The notes beneath the pieces were generated by a model. It did not search any database. It saw only the letters and a program-made list of their open reading frames with translations, and had not been told where the DNA came from. DNA of 64,000 nucleotides from Amphibacillus jilinensis Y1. Its GTDB lineage: Bacteria; Bacillota; Bacilli; Bacillales; Amphibacillaceae. Made by a program: the position numbers and the translations under genes. The DNA lies in assembly GCF_000306965.1 (NCBI RefSeq), contig NZ_JH976439.1:44774-108773 (forward strand), in the 5' to 3' direction. Positions 1 to 8,630 of the stretch are shown piece by piece; position 1 is the first letter of the stretch; the number at the start of each line of letters is the position of its first letter.

Positions 1-91
1 AATGGATTTCTAGCACAAATTCATATGAGGAAATGCCTTCAAATATTACCCCATTAATCTCAACACCTTTAACCCCCTTCGATTCCTCCAT
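1..91 (-). CDS. possible N-terminal part of a gene running off the left edge
   Basis: On the minus strand an open frame starts at an ATG at 91 and runs off the window edge (about 30 codons, beginning MEESKGVKGVEINGV). The same frame stays open upstream and would encode a hydrophobic stretch, but with no good start codon. The ribosome-binding sequence in front of the ATG is weak. I do not recognise the protein; it may be a real membrane-anchored or small gene, or chance. Confidence 0.22.
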   Translation of the reverse strand, partial: MEESKGVKGVEINGVIFEGISSYEFVLEIH

Positions 92-190
92 TCTTTGCTT
101 AGCTTTTATCAAATCAAAAAAAATAAAACTTATTAAAAATAAATAAAGGATTTAAGTTATTTGTGGAGAAGATTTTAAATAGTTAATATA

Positions 191-204
191 TGTAAGCGCA
201 TACT
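191..204 (+). promoter_or_regulatory. candidate cre (CcpA) site upstream of the xylanase
   Basis: TGTAAGCGCATACT matches the cre consensus TGWAARCGYTWWCA at 12 of 14 positions. It lies about 340 bp upstream of the GH30 xylanase gene, a class of gene usually under carbon catabolite repression. The distance is large and a degenerate repeat copy lies between, so control of the xylanase is only an inference. Confidence 0.35.
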
Positions 205-302
205 AACCACTACCTTGCAGAAGATACTTCTTAAACATCCAAATCCGCATATTTCTAACTTTCCTTATAGTGGATGGTTTAATTTTTTAACTTTCCTTAT
301 GG

Positions 303-412
303 ATAAAACAAGCCCTAAACCAGCGGGTATTTTCGCTGTTCGTCTACTAATTGATAGTTGAGTAAACCAGGTGATTAGCTTTCGTTATCTCTGGTAAAAT
401 GGACCGTCCAGT
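303..412 (+). repeat. family A dispersed repeat, degenerate copy
   Basis: A decayed copy of the two-hairpin intergenic repeat described at 46326-46482. It starts ATAAAACAAGCCC, retains the CAGCGGG arm, GATAGTTGAGTAAACCAGG and a shortened right half. It sits between the candidate cre and the xylanase gene and is the most diverged recognisable copy upstream of a gene start. Confidence 0.55.
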
Positions 413-487
413 TTAAACCGCCCTAATGTTACACGTGTCACATTTAAACTTTAACTCTATAAAGGAGGTGATTCATTTAATATAAAG

Positions 488-538
488 ATGAATTTAAGTG
501 CAGAAGGGAACGGCCGATTCAATTTAAAAAGGAGATGA
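488..538 (+). CDS. possible 16-codon leader ORF overlapping the xylanase start region
   Basis: ATG at 488 opens a 16-codon frame (MNLSAEGNGRFNLKRR) ending in TGA at 536-538, inside the xylanase ribosome-binding/start region. A strong Shine-Dalgarno sequence (AAAGGAGGTGA, about 462-472) lies upstream, but about 16 nt from the ATG, longer than ideal. It could be a translated leader coupled to the xylanase, the remnant of an older start, or chance. Nothing shows function. Confidence 0.25.
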   Translation: MNLSAEGNGRFNLKRR

Positions 539-540
539 AA

Positions 541-1821
541 ATGATGGGTTTACGTTTTAAAAAAGGTAAGCGTTTATTATTAACGTGTATCATTCTACTC
601 CCACTCATGTTAATCAGTCTAACACCTTCGGAAACACTAGCGGCTAGTGATGTTAACATTAATTTATCTGGAGTGCGTCAGGAGATTCGTGGTTTTGGGG
701 GAATGAATCATCCGGGCTGGATTGGTGATTTAACCGGTCCTCAACGAGATACCGCTTTTGGAAATAACCATAATCAATTGGGCTTCTCTATTTTACGTAT
801 TTATGTCGACGCCAATAGAAACAATTGGCACAGAGAGGTTGCAACCGCTAGACGAGCGATCGAACATGGCGCTTTAGTCATTGCTTCGCCATGGAATCCT
901 CCAAGTGACATGATTGAAACTTTTAATCGTTATGGAGATCGAAATGCTAAACGTTTGAGATATGACAAATATCATGCCTATGCACAGCACCTTAATGATT
1001 TTGTTGCATTTATGAAAAATAATGGGGTGGATCTCTATGCCATATCTGTTCAAAACGAACCTGATTATGCGCATGATTGGACTTGGTGGACACCAGCAGA
1101 AATGCTACGTTTTATGAGGGAAAATGCGGGATCAATTAACACTAAAGTCATTGCACCGGAGTCATTTCAGTATTTAAAAAATATGTCCGATCCCATTTTA
1201 AACGATCCACAAGCACTTGCAAATTTAGATATTCTTGGCGCTCACACTTACGGAACACGATTTAGTGATTTCAGCTACCCTTTATTTAAAGAAAAAGGTG
1301 CAGGAAAAGAGCTATGGATGACTGAAGTTTACTACCCTAACAGTCATGATAATTCAGGCGATCTTTGGCCTGAAGCTTTGGACGTTGCCTATCACATTCA
1401 CCATAATTTAGTTGATGCAGAATTCCAGGCCTATATATGGTGGTATATTCGTCGCCAATATGGACCTATGAAGGAAGACGGTACTATTAGCAAACGCGGC
1501 TATTCAATGGCACACTTCTCTAAATTCGTCCGCCCTGGATATGTAAGGGTTGATGCGACAAAAAATCCAGATACGAACGTTTACACCTCTGCATATAAAG
1601 GTGATGGCAAAGTGGTTATTGTAGCTATTAATAGAGGAACTACACCGGTAAATCAAAATTTCGTCGTTGATAACGGCGGTATATCAAATGTGTCTAGGTG
1701 GATAACTACGGGAAGTAGTAATCTTCAACCCGGAACTAATCTTAATGTGACTGGAAGAAATTTTTGGGCACACTTACCTGCTCAAAGCGTAACTACTTTT
1801 GTTGGAGATATTAGCAATTAG
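541..1821 (+). CDS. xynC: secreted glucuronoxylan endo-1,4-beta-xylanase (GH30, XynC type)
   Basis: Endo-xylanase that cuts glucuronoxylan relative to (methyl)glucuronosyl branches, secreted to the cell surface or medium. The protein closely follows Bacillus XynC: signal peptide (basic start, hydrophobic core to about residue 30, cleavage near TLAAS), then the GH30 barrel with NEP (acid/base Glu about residue 173) and WMTEVYYPN (nucleophile Glu about 262), and the IRRQYGPMKEDG segment where XynC recognises the glucuronate. The C-terminal beta domain ends SVTTFVGD. ATG also occurs at 535, but that overlaps GGAG at 531-534; 541 (or 544) has a 6-nt spacing and is the better start, giving 426 residues. 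It stands alone, followed by a repeat copy. The GH43 enzyme downstream is convergent and would act on its products. Confidence 0.95.
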   Translation: MMGLRFKKGKRLLLTCIILLPLMLISLTPSETLAASDVNINLSGVRQEIRGFGGMNHPGWIGDLTGPQRDTAFGNNHNQLGFSILRIYVDANRNNWHREVATARRAIEHGALVIASPWNPPSDMIETFNRYGDRNAKRLRYDKYHAYAQHLNDFVAFMKNNGVDLYAISVQNEPDYAHDWTWWTPAEMLRFMRENAGSINTKVIAPESFQYLKNMSDPILNDPQALANLDILGAHTYGTRFSDFSYPLFKEKGAGKELWMTEVYYPNSHDNSGDLWPEALDVAYHIHHNLVDAEFQAYIWWYIRRQYGPMKEDGTISKRGYSMAHFSKFVRPGYVRVDATKNPDTNVYTSAYKGDGKVVIVAINRGTTPVNQNFVVDNGGISNVSRWITTGSSNLQPGTNLNVTGRNFWAHLPAQSVTTFVGDISN

Positions 1822-1849
1822 TTATATTAGTACCAATTCGAGCTTTCGC

Positions 1850-1989
1850 ATAAAATAAATCTTCAATCAGTGGGCGTTTTCGTTCTTCGCCCACTGATTG
1901 TTAGTTGAGTGAATCCGTTATTAACCATCTAAATAGATTTACCTCTGTTCCCTATTTTGAAGGACGTTTTACTGATGGTCTGTGGTAAC
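1850..1989 (+). repeat. family A dispersed repeat, near full length
   Basis: Starts ATAAAATAAATCTTC 29 bp after the xylanase stop. The first hairpin is excellent (CAATCAGTGGGCG / CGCCCACTGATTG) and could act as a transcription terminator or mRNA 3' stabiliser for the xylanase. The second half (CTAAATAGATTT ... CTATTTTGAAGG) and right end are diverged. Confidence 0.85.
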
Positions 1990-2184
1990 TAGTAAACATA
2001 ACCTTAATACTAAGGATGAAAGGAACCATTGTTGCATGTTTAGATACATAATGAGCTAGTATTCTATTGATATCATGAAGACATGCGTGCATGTAAAATT
2101 AAACCCACAGCACCACTTTATTGGCTGCCGAGGGTTTAAGCTCTCTTATCATTTCACGCGCTGCATGTCAGATACCTAAGTCTT

Positions 2185-3735
2185 TCACCTTACTTCACAC
2201 GATTTATTCACACTAAAATAATCAAAATCGACATACCCACCGACTTCTTTTGTTGCGTAATTAAAAAGTGCAAATCGATAGCCCATAAAATGTTTGGGTA
2301 AAGTGTATTTCATGTAAAGAACATCTCCAATTCCATGCCATTGCTCCTGATCTAAACTATAATAAAACGAAGCTTGATCAACCATATTTTCAAATTTACA
2401 ATCCATTCTTAAATAAATACGAGCTTGTGTCAGAGGAATGGATTCAATTTCATTTTCTTCTGATGCATTTCCTCTTACCATCACTAAATATTTTGTTTTA
2501 TCGCAAACCTTAATGCCAACAAATCCGTAATGTTCCTGAAGTGCAGCCAATCCCGTAACATCCCCATCTTTCATATTATCAATTTCCACTGCTACTTGTC
2601 CTGTACAAAACGGACCAAATGTCCGTTGGGTTAAGGTATTCCTCGCATAAAGAAGTGACTCACGTATATGACCATTAATTAGCCTTAGATAGCTAGGGCG
2701 ATCTGAAAGGTTCCAAAAACGATGATCCGGATTGTGATTCCACTGCCATGCTCTTTTTAAATAGTCTTGATTTATGCGATCAATACTATTAGAACGAATG
2801 ACAATATCAAAATGATCCGCGGCTACAATATTAGGCATCCCGAAATCATCGTTTTGCTCACATGTATAAACCACTTTTGAAAGATGATGAATGGGCCAAC
2901 CGTCTTCCCAAGTTATATCAACTAGACAAGGACAACGTCCGACCGCACCTCGATCTTGAAACAATAGCGCATACCATGATCCATTTACTGTGTCGACTAA
3001 TCCACCTTGAGCAATGCCAGCATCGGATAAAGCAATACGTCCCTCGTATTCACCATCAACTCGATTCGACCGATACATTAATTGTGTTCGGCCTCCTTCC
3101 TGAGGGATCATAATTAAAAAGACAAAATACATCCCATTAATCTTTTGAAAGTGAGACCCTTCAGCTGGTAAAATACAGTTGCTTCCTAGTAACTGGCTCG
3201 CATTCGGAATCAAAACTTTACTTAATCCATCTTCTTTAATAGCGGTAGCATCCGCTGTTAACTCAATAATTCTAATATCGCCACCACCATATGTCATATA
3301 GACTCGACCTTCGTCGAAGAGTAACGACATATCATGATAGACACCTTCCAAAGTTGATCTGTCCCATTGATGTTTTTCTATGTTATTGGTTTTAAATATA
3401 TATGTCTTTCCTGCACTAAACGAGGCAACAGCTAAGTAAAAAACGCCATCATGATAGCGTAAACTACTTGCCCATGAACCTTTCCCATACTCATCTTGTT
3501 TGTTAGTTAATGTTTGCTGGTCTCCATCTTCTAAAATATCATACACGTACGTTACAATTTCCCAGTTCACAAGGTCAGTTGAAGTCATTATAGGTACACC
3601 CGGATTCATATGCATCGTTGTACTTGACATGTAATAAACATCATTGACCCGAATTATATCCGGATCAGGTACATCAGCCCAAATAATTGGGTTCTGAAAA
3701 TTTGGAGTTACATTTACACTTCTTTGTTCTACCAT
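2185..3735 (-). CDS. GH43 beta-xylosidase / arabinofuranosidase-type glycosidase, cytoplasmic
   Basis: Predicted to hydrolyse short xylo- or arabinoxylo-oligosaccharides inside the cell; there is no signal peptide. The five-bladed propeller motifs are in order: WADVPDPDII (general base Asp), YHDMSLLFD (pKa-modulating Asp), LPAEGSHF (acid Glu), followed from about residue 330 by a beta-sandwich C-terminal domain typical of larger GH43 enzymes. I place the start at 3735 (MVEQRSVN, 516 aa) because AAAGGAG lies 8 nt upstream; an upstream in-frame extension would read into a repeat. Substrate preference between beta-xyloside and alpha-L-arabinoside cannot be told from sequence. It lies between the xylanase and a YesN-like regulator, consistent with a xylan-use block. 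Confidence 0.88.
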   Translation of the reverse strand: MVEQRSVNVTPNFQNPIIWADVPDPDIIRVNDVYYMSSTTMHMNPGVPIMTSTDLVNWEIVTYVYDILEDGDQQTLTNKQDEYGKGSWASSLRYHDGVFYLAVASFSAGKTYIFKTNNIEKHQWDRSTLEGVYHDMSLLFDEGRVYMTYGGGDIRIIELTADATAIKEDGLSKVLIPNASQLLGSNCILPAEGSHFQKINGMYFVFLIMIPQEGGRTQLMYRSNRVDGEYEGRIALSDAGIAQGGLVDTVNGSWYALLFQDRGAVGRCPCLVDITWEDGWPIHHLSKVVYTCEQNDDFGMPNIVAADHFDIVIRSNSIDRINQDYLKRAWQWNHNPDHRFWNLSDRPSYLRLINGHIRESLLYARNTLTQRTFGPFCTGQVAVEIDNMKDGDVTGLAALQEHYGFVGIKVCDKTKYLVMVRGNASEENEIESIPLTQARIYLRMDCKFENMVDQASFYYSLDQEQWHGIGDVLYMKYTLPKHFMGYRFALFNYATKEVGGYVDFDYFSVNKSCEVR

Positions 3736-3757
3736 TATAATTGCTCCTTTAATCCTT

Positions 3758-3810
3758 ATAAAACAAACCTTCAATCAGTGGCGTTTTACGGACGGTTATC
3801 TGTGATAAAA
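3758..3810 (+). repeat. family A short (internally deleted) copy
   Basis: About 53 bp: left end ATAAAACAAACCTTC plus CAATCAGTGG joined directly to the right end CGTTTTACGGACGG / TTATCTGTGATAAAA. Almost all of the interior is missing. It abuts the next copy, sharing one ATAAAA, so two elements lie in tandem. The same short architecture recurs at 18601-18655 and 26987-27036. Confidence 0.85.
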
Positions 3811-3926
3811 CGAACCTTCAATCAGTGGGGGGTTCGTTCTTATCCCACTGATTGGTAGTTGAGTGAATCAGGACATCTATTTTCTATTCTGATCCGGGAG
3901 CTTACGGACGCTTATCTGTGATAAAA
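3805..3926 (+). repeat. family A copy, tandem to the preceding short copy
   Basis: Begins with the ATAAAAC shared with the previous element and retains hairpin 1 (CAATCAGTGGGGG / TCCCACTGATTG), GGTAGTTGAGTGAATCAGGAC, a shortened middle and the right end GGACGCTTATCTGTGATAAAA. It fills the gap between the GH43 gene and the regulator gene. Confidence 0.85.
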
Positions 3927-3979
3927 ATAATAATGCTTTTGTTAGACTTACGTAAGCACGGAACAAGTTAAGCACTCTA

Positions 3980-5524
3980 TTAGTTGATAATCTTTTGTCG
4001 ATATTTGGACGGTGTGCGCCCTTCCATCTTTTCAAATTGGGTAACAAAGTAATCTGGGCTTCCAAAACCCACCTCTTCTGCTACCTCATAAATACGCAAA
4101 TCGGTTTGACGTAAAATTTGTTTGGCTTTATCGATTCGGACTTTTAACAAATAATCTTTGAAGTAGACACCATAGGTCTTTTTGAATAATTGACCTAAAT
4201 AGACAGGATTCATATAAAATTGATTAGCTATTTTCTTTAATGTTAACGGTTCAGTGAAATGTTTATGAATATAACGTTTCACCTTATAAATATCTCCATT
4301 ATACTTCTCTCTACTAAGCGTACATAGAAGATTACTTCCCTTCAATGTGTAGTGTAATAATGCTTCCTTAAGCTCATTTAATGTTTTTTTCTCATTAAAT
4401 ATTTCAATTAAACCGTTGATTTGTTTATGGGGTTCGTTTTGCTCAGCTACGCGTTGAATGGTTACTTCTAATTCTTTTTCTAGATGAAAAAGAAACATTT
4501 TTATCGCATCAATCGGTGCAGCAATGTGTTGTATATCTTTAATCCATTGCTCAATTTGTTTTTTTATTGCTTGTATGTTATTTTCTTCAATTTCCTCTAA
4601 CAATTTATCAATGATTTGATGATTGAGCTGTTTATTCTCTATATGACAACGTGCAAGTTCATCATTATACATCAATGGGGTGTCATCACGCCTGTAATAT
4701 CTCCGATTACTCGCAATCATAGCGGTCTTGTATGAAGAACGCACACCCTTTAGCCCACTATCTACTACTCCAGCAAATAAAAATATGTTTAAACCAATTT
4801 CCTTTTCAATAAATACTTTAAGACGGGATAAGAACCAAGGTACTTCATTTACATTTTGCGGAAGGTGTTTTTCTTGTAAGATCACACCATAACCTTCACG
4901 CTCAAATGGGTGAATAAACACGTGGGGATCACCGACAAAGTTAGCAATTGCTCGATTGATCTTTTCATCAATCATATCCGTAATCATCTGGTTTCGCACA
5001 TCAATAATTAAATAGCAGCATTCCTTATTAATATCTTCAGTAAGGATAGCAAGATCATTAAGGTTAGGCTCCTCACCGTCTACAATGATACGTTGATAAA
5101 TACCATAATTAATAAAGCGTTGATTGGCTTGTTCTTCCAAACGTTCCTTTTCAATCACTTCAGTTAAACTTGAAAAAGTGTCCTCTAATTCCTGCTTGTC
5201 AATTGGCTTAAGAAGAAAGTCGGTAACACCTAAACGGACAGCGCGTTGAGCATACTCAAAGTCACTATAACCACTAATGACAATGAATTTAGGAGGGGTC
5301 TTAGCATTTTTCTTTATTTGCTGAATCAACTCTAGACCATCATATACTGGCATCCGGATATCTGTTAGAACAACGTCAGGTCTTTCTTCAAGAATAAGCT
5401 GCAGAGCATCTTCCCCATCACTTGCTTCTCCTACCACTTCATAGTCGATAGCCTCCCAATCAATAAGAGTCATGATGCCTTTTCTTACAAAATGTTCGTC
5501 ATCTACTAAAACGACACGATTCAT
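3980..5524 (-). CDS. AraC-family response regulator (YesN type), apparently without a partner kinase
   Basis: Transcription regulator of the class that pairs with YesM-type sensor kinases to control polysaccharide uptake and use. An N-terminal receiver domain (about 1-120) has the acidic pocket DDE, phosphoacceptor Asp55 (VVLTDIRMP) and Lys106 (LLKPID). The middle region (about 130-400) is the poorly conserved helical linker of this family. The C terminus (about 405-514) is a double helix-turn-helix AraC domain (LTLKKIANQF, IYEVAEEVGFGSPDYF). Length is typical. No histidine kinase or sugar ABC transporter is adjacent, which is unusual. A consensus-perfect cre lies just upstream. The genes it controls are inferred to be the neighbouring xylan genes. 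Confidence 0.9.
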   Translation of the reverse strand: MNRVVLVDDEHFVRKGIMTLIDWEAIDYEVVGEASDGEDALQLILEERPDVVLTDIRMPVYDGLELIQQIKKNAKTPPKFIVISGYSDFEYAQRAVRLGVTDFLLKPIDKQELEDTFSSLTEVIEKERLEEQANQRFINYGIYQRIIVDGEEPNLNDLAILTEDINKECCYLIIDVRNQMITDMIDEKINRAIANFVGDPHVFIHPFEREGYGVILQEKHLPQNVNEVPWFLSRLKVFIEKEIGLNIFLFAGVVDSGLKGVRSSYKTAMIASNRRYYRRDDTPLMYNDELARCHIENKQLNHQIIDKLLEEIEENNIQAIKKQIEQWIKDIQHIAAPIDAIKMFLFHLEKELEVTIQRVAEQNEPHKQINGLIEIFNEKKTLNELKEALLHYTLKGSNLLCTLSREKYNGDIYKVKRYIHKHFTEPLTLKKIANQFYMNPVYLGQLFKKTYGVYFKDYLLKVRIDKAKQILRQTDLRIYEVAEEVGFGSPDYFVTQFEKMEGRTPSKYRQKIIN

Positions 5525-5543
5525 TATTAAACCACCCTCACTT

Positions 5544-5557
5544 TGTAAGCGTTATCA
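5544..5557 (+). promoter_or_regulatory. cre (CcpA) site, perfect consensus, in front of the YesN-like regulator
   Basis: TGTAAGCGTTATCA matches TGWAARCGYTWWCA at all 14 positions. It ends within about 35 bp of the regulator's start codon on the opposite strand, a position expected to block transcription. This would put the xylan regulator, and indirectly its targets, under glucose repression. Confidence 0.75.
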
Positions 5558-5905
5558 ATATATTGCAGAATAATAGCGCAATTATCCTTGTGAAAACATA
5601 ACCATTAGACCTCGTCAACTGATATAAAGCAAATTACAATGAATACTTAAGAAAGGTGAATTACCTAATATACAAGAAGTTACCATGTTTTTGATACTTT
5701 GACCTGGGCATATTGACTATCGTACGGTGAAGAAACGATTTGCGTTGATTGTAAACTTACTCTTACATTTAGCGGCTCGAATCCAATGTTTATCCGAGTT
5801 TGAAGCGTCTTTCTTTTTTTGAGAGATGACATTGTTCGATGGCTATTAAGCATTTGTCGATAGCAACATCTGTCATAACTTCCTTATCTGTATCGCTGTT
5901 GACAA

Positions 5906-6061
5906 ATAAAACAAACCTTCAATCATTAGCCGTTTTCGTACTTTTCCCACTGATGGGTAGAGTAGATCACGCCATTAGGCATCTGATAGCTGCCGTCTAA
6001 ATAGATTTGCTATACACTCTATTTTATGACAAGTGTTTTACGGGCGCTTATCTGTCACACA
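5906..6061 (+). repeat. family A dispersed repeat, full length, diverged
   Basis: Left end ATAAAACAAACCTTCAATCA, right half TAAATAGATTTGCTATACAC with TCTATTTTATGACAAGTG, and GGGCGCTTATCTGTCAC at the right end. Hairpin 1 is imperfect (CAATCATTAGC / CCCACTGATGG). Confidence 0.75.
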
Positions 6062-6157
6062 AAAATTTTAACCACACACTTAATATAACGATTGAACAAA
6101 GGTTTGTCAAGAGTTGGGATTACTATATTATTACAATATTAATCTTTTGAATCCTAT

Positions 6158-6796
6158 TTATTTAACAATTAAACCAAGTAATGTTGAAAGAATTTTTGCT
6201 TGTTCTTCATTTACAATGCAACCCTTAAGGTTTGCTATGCCGACTGTGATTTGATCAAAATAGGATCGACTTAAATCAATCCCTGCCAAGCTAGTGTTGG
6301 TAAAATTAACTCCTGTTAGTTCACATTTATCAAACGTCATATATTTCAAACTATTTTCATATAAGTCCGCCTGTTTAAGTATACATTCATTATAACTAGT
6401 ATATTTTTGATTACAGAAGCCCATACCAACAAATTGTAAATTACAGTTTTCTAGTGCTACATGATTGAATCGGCCATCAGCCATAATAACACCTGTCATT
6501 TGACAATGATAAAATGCAACACGATGCATCGTTACTTCTTCAAAGTGGGCATTAGACAAGTCGCATTTTTCGAAAACAACATCTCGTAAATACATCTTTG
6601 TTATCTTTGCTTCTTTAAAATGCACATTACGAAAACGGACATTAACAAACTCGATCGCCTCAGCATCCTGCACCGAAATGGTACAGTTCTCAATAATCAT
6701 CGCCTCAATATAAGGGTCATGTCGGTCATATATCGTATTAAAATCATTCGTTACTTTTTCTGCTGTCACGTTTGGTTTATTCAATGGCTTCACCAC
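6158..6796 (-). CDS. pentapeptide-repeat protein, Qnr-sized
   Basis: About 212 residues made largely of tandem five-residue repeats (pattern A/C-x-L/F-x-x; for example FEKCDLSNAHFEEV, LTGVNFTNTSLAGIDLSRSYF), which fold as a right-handed quadrilateral beta helix. Length and the non-repeat C-terminal tail (VNEEQAKILSTLLGLIVK) resemble Bacillus pentapeptide proteins related to the gyrase-binding Qnr group, but binding to gyrase or resistance is not shown by sequence. Start: the frame opens with GTG at 6805, directly on the Shine-Dalgarno; the GTG at 6796 has AAAAGGAG at 8 nt and is preferred. Monocistronic. Confidence 0.8.
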   Translation of the reverse strand: MVKPLNKPNVTAEKVTNDFNTIYDRHDPYIEAMIIENCTISVQDAEAIEFVNVRFRNVHFKEAKITKMYLRDVVFEKCDLSNAHFEEVTMHRVAFYHCQMTGVIMADGRFNHVALENCNLQFVGMGFCNQKYTSYNECILKQADLYENSLKYMTFDKCELTGVNFTNTSLAGIDLSRSYFDQITVGIANLKGCIVNEEQAKILSTLLGLIVK

Positions 6797-6820
6797 TATT
6801 GTCACTCCTTTTATAAGGTA

Positions 6821-6847
6821 GATGGTTAACGGTTATCTGTGATAAAC
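6821..6847 (+). repeat. family A right-end fragment
   Basis: GGTTAACGGTTATCTGTGATAAAC in the leader region upstream of the pentapeptide gene matches only the right terminus of the repeat; the rest is absent. Confidence 0.55.
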
Positions 6848-7075
6848 ATTATGATTATATATGAATTGACGCTATTTTTCACCACCAATATATGAATTTG
6901 TTCCTTAATCTATATTTAATTAAATAAAAACTTTATTTTTAGCTACCCTATTTGATTACCATTTTAGTACAATAATAGGCGACGTAAATTTTTTTCAATA
7001 GTTCTAAATGAAATGATGGATTCATCATCTTTTTAAAAAATATAACGACTTATTAATCAAGAAAGGGAGCTAGAG

Positions 7076-7867
7076 ATGACTTTACTTGTCAAAGATATTA
7101 TCAGTTATTTAATTCCCCCTGCTGAAGCAATTCACCATACAGTTGATACACTCAAGTTCGGTAATGAAAATACCCCCATTACCGGGATTGCAGTCACCTT
7201 TATGCCAACATATGAAGCGATTGAACGCACGATTGAACAACATGCCAATTTATTAATTTGTCATGAAGGTCTATTTTACAAGCATTTAGACGATCCTCTA
7301 CCTATTCATGACAAAGTCTATCAAGCAAAAAAGCAACGGATTAAAGAGACAAATTTAAATATATTTCGTTTACATGATCATATTCATCGCATTGAACCTG
7401 ATCAGATAACGTATGGATTAATAACCAAACTGGAATGGCAGCCGTACATCATTGAACACAAAACCGAATCCAGTATTGTATCACTTCCGAAACAATCACT
7501 TTACCAGGTCATCACTGATTTAAAGGATAAACTCAATTTATCTCACGTTCGTTATACGGGTGACCTTAACCAATCCTGTCAACGTATTGGTCTATTCGTT
7601 GGCTATCGAGGTGGAAGTCACCAAACCCTTTCATTAATTAACCAATACAACCTTGACCTTGTTATTTGTGGAGAAGGACCTGAATGGGAAACACCTGAAT
7701 ATATCCGTGATGCTCGTTATATCGGAGAAAATCGAGGGCTAATCGTCATTGGTCATATGGAAAGTGAAGAACCTGGGATGAGAGCAGTTGCTCAGCAGTT
7801 AAGTGAAGCTTTTCAAGAAGTGCCCGTTTTCTTTATTCGTAACAAAACCGCTTTATCAATGATTTGA
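7076..7867 (+). CDS. NIF3/DUF34-family dinuclear-metal protein
   Basis: Member of the NIF3-like family (GTP cyclohydrolase I type 2-like fold), 263 aa, without the extra inserted domain of longer Bacillus YqfO-like members. Metal-binding signatures are visible: LLICHEG near residue 63, RLHDHIH near 100, and the C-terminal GHMESEEPGMRAVA. The family's reaction is still debated; members form toroidal hexamers with two metal ions per subunit, so no specific function is assigned. Good Shine-Dalgarno (AAAGGGAGC). Transcribed alone. Confidence 0.85.
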   Translation: MTLLVKDIISYLIPPAEAIHHTVDTLKFGNENTPITGIAVTFMPTYEAIERTIEQHANLLICHEGLFYKHLDDPLPIHDKVYQAKKQRIKETNLNIFRLHDHIHRIEPDQITYGLITKLEWQPYIIEHKTESSIVSLPKQSLYQVITDLKDKLNLSHVRYTGDLNQSCQRIGLFVGYRGGSHQTLSLINQYNLDLVICGEGPEWETPEYIRDARYIGENRGLIVIGHMESEEPGMRAVAQQLSEAFQEVPVFFIRNKTALSMI

Positions 7868-7923
7868 CTTGTCTATGCCCAGCCGCACCATCAATTAAGG
7901 AATGATTCCTAATCAAAAACGGG

Positions 7924-8472
7924 CTATTCGCCCCATTCCAGTCTCGCTATATAATTAGCACCAATGGCTTGCAAAGTTGAACCAATTGCAACAATCAACT
8001 GACCACTCTCTGGATTGTCATTAATAATTAGCAGTGTGCCAATAGCTTCTAAACCAGCCCCTAGTGCTTGCGTTACATTTCCACGCGCACTATTTACATT
8101 GTCAGCTTCATAATCAGACAATGCGCTCATTGAAGCCCCCATCGATTGAAAGCTATCACCAATTACAATAATACGTTCACTTTGATCACGATCTACTGTA
8201 TTTGTAAGTGCTAAGTAGCTACCAACGGAGGACGTTGCAGCACCAATCCCATCAATCCAGTTACCCGAAAAGGAAAGTATGCCCTCATCTGGTACGGTTC
8301 CTATCACAAATGCGCCGACAGCTTGCAATCCTTCGCCAATCGTTGCGAGCAAATCGCCATATGCTTCGATACCCATCGCTTGTCTTGATTCAGCAACTGC
8401 ACTAATATTAGTACCTAACGCAATAATTAAAGCTCCCGCTTGAACAATCTCCTGACTCTGCCTATCCACCAT
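7924..8472 (-). CDS. repetitive Ala/Gly-rich protein (DUF6944-like)
   Basis: 182-residue protein with no signal peptide. It has an internal periodicity of about 30-45 residues built on G..L.AIG units: ALIIALGTNISAV, LATIGEGLQAVGAFVIG, VIGDSFQSMGASMSAL, VTQALGAGLEAIGTLLI, IVAIGSTLQAIGANYIA. I associate it with uncharacterised repetitive Bacillaceae proteins (DUF6944-type), from memory. Function unknown; the alternating small and hydrophobic pattern could form amphipathic or membrane-associated helices. Start supported by GGAGGTGG 6 nt upstream. Confidence 0.7.
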   Translation of the reverse strand: MVDRQSQEIVQAGALIIALGTNISAVAESRQAMGIEAYGDLLATIGEGLQAVGAFVIGTVPDEGILSFSGNWIDGIGAATSSVGSYLALTNTVDRDQSERIIVIGDSFQSMGASMSALSDYEADNVNSARGNVTQALGAGLEAIGTLLIINDNPESGQLIVAIGSTLQAIGANYIARLEWGE

Positions 8473-8630
8473 TTACATCCACCTCCAATCGATCTTCTGT
8501 ATTATATTCATGCATAGCAGATTGGAAATGGATGTATATCGTTAAAATTTTAATTGACAGTGCCTTTATCGCTAACAAAAGGCTTTATATCCCTTGCTTT
8601 TACGAGTGATCGTACCACCATTTTGTTCTC

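Larger units (their letters stand above)
5525..6157. other. 633-bp intergenic region
   Basis: Holds the cre site at 5544-5557 and a family A repeat copy (5906-6061). Around 5725-5820 a plus-strand frame reads YRTVKKRFALIVNLLLHLAARI, vaguely like the C-terminal end of some transposases, but too short to support. Otherwise I see nothing coding here. Confidence 0.5.

Noticed and set aside
5725-5820. YRTVKKRFALIVNLLLHLAARI on the plus strand resembled a transposase C terminus.
   Set aside because: About 30 residues, no further matching segments, no inverted repeats nearby; too little to call.
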